64,000 bases of DNA from Corallincola holothuriorum (GTDB taxonomy: Bacteria; Pseudomonadota; Gammaproteobacteria; Enterobacterales; Neiellaceae): assembly GCF_003336225.1 (NCBI RefSeq), contig NZ_QPID01000002.1, positions 310,001-374,000 of the forward strand, read 5' to 3'. Below, piece after piece: positions 34,597 through 42,327 of the stretch; position 1 is the stretch's first letter, and the number at the start of each line of letters is the position of its first letter. The notes beneath the pieces are model-generated. The model ran no database searches. It was given only the letters and a program-made list of their open reading frames with translations, and was not told where the DNA came from. A program made the translations under genes and the position numbers.

Positions 34597-37500
34597 TTAA
34601 GCATCGCCAAGAGACAGCAGTGATGCATTGCCGCCAACTGCCGTAATATTGTTGCTGCGGGTTTTCTCGGTAATAAATCGCGGCAGATAGCGGGGGCCAC
34701 CGGCTTTCGGGCCTGTGCCTGATAACCCCTGACCGCCAAAGGGTTGAGTGCCAACCATGGCACCGATCTGATTACGGTTGATATAGACATTTCCGACATT
34801 GACCTGATCGGCAATTGTTAGGGCGAGCTGGGTATTGCGGCTATGGATCCCTAAGGTTAAACCGAAACCGGTCGCATTTATCTGAGCGATAACGTCATTG
34901 AGGTCGGACTTTTTATACCTGATCACATGCAGCACGGGTCCAAATTGCTCTTTACTGAGCCAGTTAATACTCTCTATTTCCACTGCTGTTGCCGGCACAT
35001 AGCTGCCTGTGTTGGTTTCTTCCGGCATCGGGGATTGGGCGATCAGACGTCCTCTACTCTGCATGTCTGCAATGTGTTGTAGCAGTTGTTGCTGCGCCGC
35101 CGTGTCAATGACCGGGCCTATGTCAGTGTGGTGATACCAGGTATCGCCGACATTCAGCTCTTGCATTGCGCCAGCGAGTAGCGCGATAACCTTATCCGCG
35201 ATCTCTGCTTGCAGATATAGTACGCGCAACGCTGAGCAGCGCTGCCCGGCACTGGCAAACGCAGACTGGACTACATCCTTAACGACCTGTTCAGGCAGTG
35301 AGGTGCTGTCAACCAGCATACAGTTTTGCCCACCCGTTTCGGCGATAAGCGTCGCAATGGCTCCGTCCCTTGTCGCCAAACTGCGGTTGATTAGCTGTGC
35401 CGTTTGGGTTGAACCGGTAAAACAGACTCCGGTAACGCGGTTATCTTGCGTCAGTGCCGTTCCCAGCGTTTTGCCACTGCCGGGTAATAGCTGGATCACA
35501 TCCGCTGGAAAACCAACTTCCAGCATCAGTTCCACGGTACGGTGAGCGATCAGACTGGTTTGCTCTGCGGGTTTGGCTATCACTGTGTTGCCAGTGACCA
35601 ACGCCGCCGATATTTGACCGAGGAAGATGGCCAACGGAAAGTTCCAGGGGCTGATGCAAACAAACACCCCACGGCCCTGTACAAATAGTTCGTTCAGTTC
35701 GCCGGTTGGGCCAGGGAGTGGCGCGCCGGGACGGAATAACTTGCGTGCTTCAACGGCGTAATAACGACAAAAATCGATCGCTTCTCTTACTTCGTCAATA
35801 CCGTCATGAAGCTGTTTACCTGCTTCGCGGGTGCACAATGCGATCAGCTCTACTTGATGGGCTTGCAGCTGGTCAGCTAGCGTTTCAAGTAGCTTGGCCC
35901 TCAGCTCTACCGACGTGTTACGCCAGTTTGGAAAAGCCAGATGGGCGACCATTAAAGCGTGTTCGCAATCAGCGGTGGTTGCCCACTGTACCTGGCCGAC
36001 GATCTCATCTCTGTTACGAGGTGAGCAGACGGTTTGTGTCGCGCCTGAGACCGACTCTCCGTCGATGATAGGGTGAGCTTGCCACTGACAGTGCTGATAT
36101 TCCTGCAGTTGTGCAAAGAAAGGCTCTGCCTGGGCGCTTATATCGAGGTTTGGTCCTGCGGAATTGCTCCGGTCGGGATAGATGGTGGCCGGCAACGGAA
36201 TGCGAGTATTGATTAAGCTGTGAGCTTTTTGCAGGTTGTATAGCGGGTGCTCAGCCAAGCTTGCGGTTGGTGTATTGGGATCTACCAATTTATGGACAAA
36301 AGAGGTATTTGCACCGTTTTCAAGTAGGCGTCTGACTAAATAGGGCAGCAGATCTTTGTGTTCGCCAACCGGGGCATAGATACGAACAGCCTGAGTCGCA
36401 TGGGTCATCAGCAAGGTGCCATAGAGTTCGTCACCCATGCCCCACAGTCGCTGAAACTCAAAAGGGCGGTTGCCGGCTAATCTTTGGATCGCCACCACGG
36501 TCTGCGCGTTGTGGGTGGCAAATTGTGGCAGGATCAGTTGTTCTGTCCGCGCGCTCAGCAGGTACTTGGCGCACGCCAGGTAGCTGCAATCGGTTGCTGA
36601 TTTGCGGGTGTACACTGGATAGCAAGTTAAGCCCCGTTGCTGGCTCAGTTTTATCTCACTGTCCCAATATGCGCCCTTCACCAAACGTATCGGGATGGTA
36701 TCGCCTTGGCTGCGGGCGATCTCGGTTAACCATACCAATGAAGGTAGCGCCCATTTCGCGTAAGCTTGTACGACGAGGCCGAAATTGCCCCAGCCTTTGG
36801 CAGCATCACTCCGATAGACATGTTCAAATATCTGCAACATCATCTCATGGCGATCGGCTTCTTCTGCATCAACCTGAATACCAATATTGAGACTGCGTGC
36901 CTGGCTAACCAGTGTGGCCAAACGTTGGCTCATTTCCGGGATCGCTTGTTGCTTATGACTGGCTTCATAGCGTGGATAAAGTGCTGATAATTTCACTGAA
37001 ATGGTAGGGCGTGGCGCTAGTTCTTCGTCAAATTCTGCAGCCCCTAATGCAGCAATTGCTGCTTGGTAACTGGCCAGGTAACGGTCAGCATCCGCCATGG
37101 TCAGGGCTGATTCTCCGAGCATGTCGTAAGAGTGTGTATACCCGGCTTTGCGGCTGCTTTTACTGCTTTTGAGTGCTTCTTTGACGTTGCGGCCGAGGAC
37201 AAACTGTTTGCCCATGATCTTCATTGCGGCGTACATTGCTTTGCGTACCACCGGCTCGCCTAAACGGGTGACCATACGGTTAAGTAGGTTGGCTGGTTCG
37301 CCATCAATGCCCTTATCGAGGGTGATCACCTTGCCGGTCAGCATCAATCCCCAAGTTGACGCATTCACCAGCATAGACTCAGAGCTTTTCAGATGTTTTG
37401 CCCAGTCCGCTCCGCTGAGTTTATCTTTGATCAGTGCGTCGGCAGTGGCACCGTCAGGGATACGCAGCAGCGCTTCAGCCAAGCACATCAGGATGATACC

Positions 37501-37758
37501 TTCCTGTGTGTCTAAGCTGTACTGCTGCAGGAATGCATCCAGCCCTTCACCCGCGTGATGTTCTTGGCGTACTTGTGTCACTAGCTGTTCAGCGCGTCGG
37601 GTAACTTGTTGCAGTTCGTCGCTTGGTTGCTCAACCAAGGCCAACAACTCAGCCAGATATGTAGCTTCATCAGCCTGATAGGTCTCGCTGATCTGAGCCC
37701 ATAACTGGGACAGCGTTGGTCGGTATTCTACTGATAGCAATTGTGAAGGTCTGAACAT
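34597..37758 (-). CDS. putA: Bifunctional proline dehydrogenase / P5C dehydrogenase PutA
   Basis: 1053 residues from the ATG at 37758 (MFRPSQLL), preceded by GAGGG; a frame open to 37917 has no family support. The N-terminal PRODH barrel (about 170-480) oxidises proline with FAD. The C-terminal aldehyde dehydrogenase domain (about 560-1020) has PWNFPLAIFLGQISAALVTGN, ETGGQNCML and catalytic Cys in SAGQRCSALRV. It converts proline to glutamate with substrate channelling, at the membrane. The short N-terminus has no ribbon-helix-helix DNA-binding domain, unlike the 1320-residue E. coli PutA, so it should not be an autorepressor. Confidence 0.95.
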   Translation of the reverse strand: MFRPSQLLSVEYRPTLSQLWAQISETYQADEATYLAELLALVEQPSDELQQVTRRAEQLVTQVRQEHHAGEGLDAFLQQYSLDTQEGIILMCLAEALLRIPDGATADALIKDKLSGADWAKHLKSSESMLVNASTWGLMLTGKVITLDKGIDGEPANLLNRMVTRLGEPVVRKAMYAAMKIMGKQFVLGRNVKEALKSSKSSRKAGYTHSYDMLGESALTMADADRYLASYQAAIAALGAAEFDEELAPRPTISVKLSALYPRYEASHKQQAIPEMSQRLATLVSQARSLNIGIQVDAEEADRHEMMLQIFEHVYRSDAAKGWGNFGLVVQAYAKWALPSLVWLTEIARSQGDTIPIRLVKGAYWDSEIKLSQQRGLTCYPVYTRKSATDCSYLACAKYLLSARTEQLILPQFATHNAQTVVAIQRLAGNRPFEFQRLWGMGDELYGTLLMTHATQAVRIYAPVGEHKDLLPYLVRRLLENGANTSFVHKLVDPNTPTASLAEHPLYNLQKAHSLINTRIPLPATIYPDRSNSAGPNLDISAQAEPFFAQLQEYQHCQWQAHPIIDGESVSGATQTVCSPRNRDEIVGQVQWATTADCEHALMVAHLAFPNWRNTSVELRAKLLETLADQLQAHQVELIALCTREAGKQLHDGIDEVREAIDFCRYYAVEARKLFRPGAPLPGPTGELNELFVQGRGVFVCISPWNFPLAIFLGQISAALVTGNTVIAKPAEQTSLIAHRTVELMLEVGFPADVIQLLPGSGKTLGTALTQDNRVTGVCFTGSTQTAQLINRSLATRDGAIATLIAETGGQNCMLVDSTSLPEQVVKDVVQSAFASAGQRCSALRVLYLQAEIADKVIALLAGAMQELNVGDTWYHHTDIGPVIDTAAQQQLLQHIADMQSRGRLIAQSPMPEETNTGSYVPATAVEIESINWLSKEQFGPVLHVIRYKKSDLNDVIAQINATGFGLTLGIHSRNTQLALTIADQVNVGNVYINRNQIGAMVGTQPFGGQGLSGTGPKAGGPRYLPRFITEKTRSNNITAVGGNASLLSLGDA

Positions 37759-37901
37759 GGCGTGCCCTCTGGTATTAACAGCGTTGCCATGGAGGGTGTG
37801 CTGGTACTCGGCTGCATTGCATCGGCGCTGCAGTACCATGGCAATCAGAATATGCCTTGATTTTAGACTGCAAAAGCTTCTGACTGCGATAGTGGCTAGA
37901 T

Positions 37902-37929
37902 AAAAAAAACGGCCCAAATAAGGGCCGTT
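37902..37929 (-). terminator. Terminator of the SH3-domain protein gene
   Basis: AACGGCCC (37908-37915) pairs with GGGCCGTT (37922-37929). On the minus strand the stem is followed by eight T's. Located 33 bases after the ygiM-like stop. Confidence 0.85.
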
Positions 37930-37961
37930 CCTGTAAACATTCGTGTGCTACAGCGGCGAAC

Positions 37962-38543
37962 TTACATCCACTGGTCTTGCTGTTTTCTTCTGCGAGGTAG
38001 GAAAGGAATGATTATTCCCAACAAAATGCCGGCACCTAACACGATACCACCGCGCCAAAACCATTCCATCTGCGTCGATTCATCCAGTGTGTCTAACTCA
38101 GTGGTCAAGCGTTGATTGGCCGAGAGGGTTTCATCGCGCTCTTCAATTAAAATTTCAGATTGCTCTTGTAGCCCGCGCAGATTTTGTTTTAGCGCTGCCA
38201 GCTCTTCATTGCGTGCTTGGAGTTCCATCTGCAATGTTGCTAGCTGCTCTTCCAATTGCGGCATTCGATATTGCAGGCTGGCTTGTGCCATCAGTAGCTT
38301 TTTGTCGACCCAGCCGGTCTTCCCTTTAGGATCGGTGACTTTAATGTAGTCTGTATCACTCTGAGCTTGTTCAACCTTAACCCGGCTGCCCGCAGTAATC
38401 GTGCCGATGATACGGTATTGGGTACTAGGCCCGGTATGCATAAAAATGGTCAGTTCATCGCTGACGTAACGGTAACCACCATCTGCGGCTTGAGCGATAA
38501 AAGTAGGGAGAAGAAGAGCAAGAGATACCAGAAGTTTTTTCAC
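37962..38543 (-). CDS. ygiM: SH3 domain protein YgiM (TIGR04211 family)
   Basis: 193 residues: signal peptide (LLLPTFIAQA, cleavage near 19), a bacterial SH3 domain (about 22-90; YVSDELTIFMHTGPSTQYRIIGTI), a coiled coil (about 92-155), and a C-terminal TM (about 163-183) with a basic RRRKQQ tail. It is anchored in the inner membrane with the SH3 domain in the periplasm. The E. coli homologue is next to cca. Exact role unknown. Confidence 0.92.
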   Translation of the reverse strand: MKKLLVSLALLLPTFIAQAADGGYRYVSDELTIFMHTGPSTQYRIIGTITAGSRVKVEQAQSDTDYIKVTDPKGKTGWVDKKLLMAQASLQYRMPQLEEQLATLQMELQARNEELAALKQNLRGLQEQSEILIEERDETLSANQRLTTELDTLDESTQMEWFWRGGIVLGAGILLGIIIPFLPRRRKQQDQWM

Positions 38544-38619
38544 AGCGGTGCCTTGTTATTGATTAAGGGGTAGCGAGTCTCAACAACCATGCTATTGCCT
38601 ACCCCGAAAATTGGCAAGA

Positions 38620-38635
38620 GCCCCGGTCAAGGGGC
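38620..38635 (-). terminator. Possible weak terminator after pit
   Basis: GCCCC (38620-38624) pairs with GGGGC (38631-38635), and AATTTTC follows on the minus strand. The stem is only 5 bp, so this is tentative. Confidence 0.35.
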
Positions 38636-38643
38636 CCGCTAAA

Positions 38644-39909
38644 TCAAGAGAAAATGGCCTTTAATATGTAGAAGAATATGATGGACATCACGGCGCCTGC
38701 TGGCAGCGTCACCACCCATGAAACTACAATATTGCGGATCACACTGAGGTTTAGTGCTGCAATCCCGCGAGCCATACCTACCCCAAGGACCGCACCAACC
38801 AGTGTTTGCGTGGTTGAGATAGGTAAGCCAGTACCCGAAGCGATAACCACGGTTGATGCTGCAGCAAGCTCAGCGGCAAAACCACGGCTTGGGGTCAAGT
38901 GAGTGATCCCTTGACCAATGGTGGCCATCACGCGGTGACCAAAAATCGCTAAACCAGCAACAATACCAACAGCACCTAACGGCAGGATCCACCATGCCAG
39001 CGCCGCTTTCTTGGCGATTTCACCTTCGTTGCTTACTACCGACACAACGGCTGCCAATGGCCCAATGGCGTTAGCTACATCGTTCGAACCGTGGGCAAAA
39101 GCCATACAACAAGCGGTCACCACCATTAAAATGGCAAAAACCTTCTCGACATTGGCGTAGTGCATACGGCGGTCAGCCTTAGGATCAATCTTCAGGCGAC
39201 TGATGGCTAAAGAGCCCAATATACCAACTAGGACAGCGATACCGATGGCCCACGCATAACCTTCCACAGGGCTAAGGTGTAAGCCAACATGTTTAAGGCC
39301 TTTCTTGATGGTCACCAGTGACAGTACGAATCCGGCAAAGCCCATATAGACAGGAACATAACGTTTCGCATTTTTTAGCGGATCGTCGGTATTAAAGATC
39401 AGCTTTTGTGCACTCATAAAGATGAGATAGGCAATAAAGCCTGATATTGCAGGGGTGACAATCCAGCTGCCGACAATCCCTGCCACTTTACCCCAAGCGA
39501 CAGCGTCAACACTGACACCCACGGCAGCAAAGCCGACAATCGCGCCAACGATCGAGTGAGTGGTGGAAACGGGCCAACCCAGGTAGGAGGCGATCAATAG
39601 CCAGAAACCGGCGGCTAATAGTGATGCTGTCATACCAAACACCAGGAGTTCTGGTGCATCGACGAAGTAACCACTATCAATAATCCCTTTCCGGATGGTT
39701 GATGTCACTTCGCCACCGGCTAGGTAGGCACCGGCGAACTCAAAGATCATAGCAATAATAATCGCTTGCTTGATGGTCAGCGCTTTCGAGCCTACAGAGG
39801 TACCCATGGCGTTGGCCACGTCATTAGCACCAATACCCCACGCCATAAAAAAGCCGAAAAGCGCAGCAATCAGGATCAGCTCAAAGCTGTAATTGACTAA
39901 GATTTCCAT
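38644..39909 (-). CDS. pit: Low-affinity inorganic phosphate transporter, Pit family
   Basis: 421 residues with about ten TMs. It shows the two PD001131-type repeats of PiT carriers, GANDVANAMGTSVGSKAL near the N-terminus and HGSNDVANAIGPLAAVV past the middle, each followed by an STT-type segment (GWPVSTTHSIVGAIVG, GLPISTTQTLVGAVLG). It imports phosphate (as metal-phosphate) with H+ or Na+. The gene lies 12 bases downstream of a PhoU-like gene and forms a pair common in Vibrio and Shewanella. Confidence 0.95.
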   Translation of the reverse strand: MEILVNYSFELILIAALFGFFMAWGIGANDVANAMGTSVGSKALTIKQAIIIAMIFEFAGAYLAGGEVTSTIRKGIIDSGYFVDAPELLVFGMTASLLAAGFWLLIASYLGWPVSTTHSIVGAIVGFAAVGVSVDAVAWGKVAGIVGSWIVTPAISGFIAYLIFMSAQKLIFNTDDPLKNAKRYVPVYMGFAGFVLSLVTIKKGLKHVGLHLSPVEGYAWAIGIAVLVGILGSLAISRLKIDPKADRRMHYANVEKVFAILMVVTACCMAFAHGSNDVANAIGPLAAVVSVVSNEGEIAKKAALAWWILPLGAVGIVAGLAIFGHRVMATIGQGITHLTPSRGFAAELAAASTVVIASGTGLPISTTQTLVGAVLGVGMARGIAALNLSVIRNIVVSWVVTLPAGAVMSIIFFYILKAIFS

Positions 39910-39921
39910 TTATTCAGTACC

Positions 39922-40602
39922 TTATGAACGAGCCAGCATCAATTCCAGGCGAGCACCTACGCGCTCTGCTTGGTCAGCGACTGCGCCGACCCATTCAATG
40001 ATGTTGTAGAGGAACATCACATCGACAGGATTGAGTTCAGATTCAAGGGAGCGTAACTGCTTGCGTAACCGGATCTGCATTGTGTCGGTATCATCTTCAA
40101 TCAGATCCAGTTCGTGGATCATCTTTTCAACCAGATCAACTTCACGGCCGCGGAAGCCGGTTTCTAGTAGCTCATCCAGTTCATTGATTGCTTTTTTGGC
40201 TAGCGCAGTTGCATCGATACAGCGAGCAACATACTTTTCGAAGTCATCAGCGATCGATTCTGGGATCACCATCTCTCGACCCAGCACGCGTCCGGCAATA
40301 TCCTTAACGATATTCGCGATCTTGTCCTGCTGAGTGAGCAGTTCCAGCATGTCTGTGCGCTCTACTGGCATAAACAGACCGCTAGGCAGCTTGAGGCGGA
40401 TCTCTCGCTTCAATGCATCGGCTTCTTTTTCCAAAGTCGATATTTTGAGACGGATTTCAGCCGCGGCTTTCCAATCCTGCTGCAGAACGACTTTAAAGAA
40501 CTTAGTTAGTTCTTCGCTGCAGGCATGAACTTTATTAATATGTTCTTCGAGCGGTTTAATGGGAGATTTAGCAAAAACTCCCATGATGTTATTTAATGGC
40601 AT
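39922..40602 (-). CDS. PhoU-like DUF47 / TIGR00153 family protein
   Basis: 226 residues, all helical, cytosolic. It has MPLNNIMGVFAKSPIKPLEEHINKVHAC, typical of TIGR00153 proteins, with E-x3-D metal-binding style repeats (ETGFRGREVDLVEKMIHELDLIEDDTD). In this family members act with Pit carriers, probably controlling phosphate uptake. It is the first gene of the pair, 12 bases before pit, and divergent from ygiF. Confidence 0.93.
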   Translation of the reverse strand: MPLNNIMGVFAKSPIKPLEEHINKVHACSEELTKFFKVVLQQDWKAAAEIRLKISTLEKEADALKREIRLKLPSGLFMPVERTDMLELLTQQDKIANIVKDIAGRVLGREMVIPESIADDFEKYVARCIDATALAKKAINELDELLETGFRGREVDLVEKMIHELDLIEDDTDTMQIRLRKQLRSLESELNPVDVMFLYNIIEWVGAVADQAERVGARLELMLARS

Positions 40603-40748
40603 GAACGCAATTCCTGACGCTGTTTGTCATGAAACGTTAAAATTTGGCGCTGAATACTAGCCGATGTTAGTGAAGCATGAAACCTATTCAGTCGCATGTC
40701 TTGAAATTAGTGGGTGATTTCTCCGCCCGCTACAACAGAATGTAGTCG

Positions 40749-42254
40749 ATGGAAACAGAAATAGAGATCAAACTTGTGATCCCCGGTGAGTCAGAGGCAT
40801 TAGTTCAAGCAATTGAAACTGCAGCTGATATCTACTATTCCGCGGACAAGCAGCTGGCTAATATCTACTTTGATACGCCAGATCGTCAGTTACGCGCCAT
40901 CGACACAGGGTTGCGTGTCCGAACTGCTGATAATGTATCGGTACAGACCATAAAAACCGCAGGACGGGTGGTGGGAGGGTTACATCAGCGCCCTGAATAC
41001 AACGAACCTATTGAAGGAAGTCGTCCTGATTTAGCGCTATTTCCTGCGGATATTTGGCCTGAGACGATAGTGCCAGCACGGCTGGAAAAACAGTTAGTGC
41101 CGATTTTTAGTACTAATTTCCGTCGCCGCAGCTGGTGTCTGCGCTTTGATGATGGCTCAGAAGTTGAAGTGGCATTGGATATCGGTAATGTTGAGGCTAA
41201 CCATCAGCAAGAGCCGATCGCGGAAGTCGAGTTTGAGTTACTGAAGGGCGATCCTGATCATCTATTTGGCTTGGCTCGCACTATCTCTGGTGCTGTTCCC
41301 GCAAGGTTAGGCCATTTAAGTAAAGCTGCACGGGGGTATCGTCTTGCCAAAGGTGAAACCCACTATGAACGGTGCCCATTGGTGCCGGTGCAGCTTAGTT
41401 TGGATATGTCGGTTGAAGTGGCATTCGAAGCGACTCTTAAGCATATCTTGGATACCATCCAGCACAATGAACAGAGCTTTATTAGTTGCCCTTCATTTGC
41501 TGCTGTTGAAGCACTTTATGATGGCTACCAATGGCTCAATAGCGCGTTGCAAGCCTACCAGGATGCGATCCCACTGGAAGCCAGTGAAACGCTGCGTGAT
41601 GAACTGCAGTGGTTGCTTAAGACCTTGGCCTGGGTACCTGAAGCGTCATTTCGTCAGCACGCATTGGCCGATAAAGGCCATCAGTTGCGCAAGCTAGATG
41701 ACCGTAAGTTGCTGAAATCACGTTTGGCTGAGATCTCGGATTCTTCTCCGGATGAAACCGAGGTGGTTACGCTACTGCTCTCCTCCCGTTATTGTCAGTT
41801 GGTGCTCTCTTTCACTGAGTGGTTGTTCGAACAGGGCTGGCGTCGTTATCTGTTAGGTGCGACATCACGATTAAACGAGCCGGTCATCTCTTTGGGGCGC
41901 GACACGCTAATTGAGCAGTGGCAACAGCTGCATCTTTTGTATGCCGGTCATGAGTTCACAGGTGATGATTATTTGAAGAAGTTTCCGCTGCTTAGACAAG
42001 CGTTGCAGTTGCGGCTCTGTTTTGCGGCTCTGTTTAGTAATGAGCAGGGCACAGAGTGCAGTGAAGCCTGGTTGGATCTCTCTCGCGGTACTGCTGAATG
42101 GTCGCAGTTAGACTATCTTAATGCTGTGGCTGATTCTTTAGCTTTGACCGACAAGAAGCCGTATCGGCGCTGGTTGGAGCGAAAGCGAAATGCGCTGTTA
42201 CACGCACTTGAGCAATCCCGGCAATCAGCCCTTGATGATCCCCTTTTTGAATGA
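40749..42254 (+). CDS. ygiF: Inorganic triphosphatase YgiF (CYTH-CHAD)
   Basis: 501 residues. The N-terminal CYTH domain begins METEIEIKLVIPG with the defining EIEIK, and the RTA/R-rich beta tunnel includes YFDTPDRQLRAIDTGLRVR. The C-terminal half (about 215-495) is a helical CHAD domain with histidines and basic residues for phosphate-polymer binding. The E. coli protein hydrolyses inorganic triphosphate. It is followed by glnE after 73 bases, as in E. coli. Confidence 0.93.
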   Translation: METEIEIKLVIPGESEALVQAIETAADIYYSADKQLANIYFDTPDRQLRAIDTGLRVRTADNVSVQTIKTAGRVVGGLHQRPEYNEPIEGSRPDLALFPADIWPETIVPARLEKQLVPIFSTNFRRRSWCLRFDDGSEVEVALDIGNVEANHQQEPIAEVEFELLKGDPDHLFGLARTISGAVPARLGHLSKAARGYRLAKGETHYERCPLVPVQLSLDMSVEVAFEATLKHILDTIQHNEQSFISCPSFAAVEALYDGYQWLNSALQAYQDAIPLEASETLRDELQWLLKTLAWVPEASFRQHALADKGHQLRKLDDRKLLKSRLAEISDSSPDETEVVTLLLSSRYCQLVLSFTEWLFEQGWRRYLLGATSRLNEPVISLGRDTLIEQWQQLHLLYAGHEFTGDDYLKKFPLLRQALQLRLCFAALFSNEQGTECSEAWLDLSRGTAEWSQLDYLNAVADSLALTDKKPYRRWLERKRNALLHALEQSRQSALDDPLFE

Positions 42255-42327
42255 GCATCGTGTTTTTAGCGCAGCGCTGCTTTAGGGCGCTGTGAATCGC
42301 TTTTCATCGCTTAACAGGAACATCTTC

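Noticed and set aside
36525-36890. Open frames opposite putA (and similar ones opposite dnaG, glnE and uppP)
   Set aside because: Antisense shadows of well-supported genes with no ribosome site or domain evidence.
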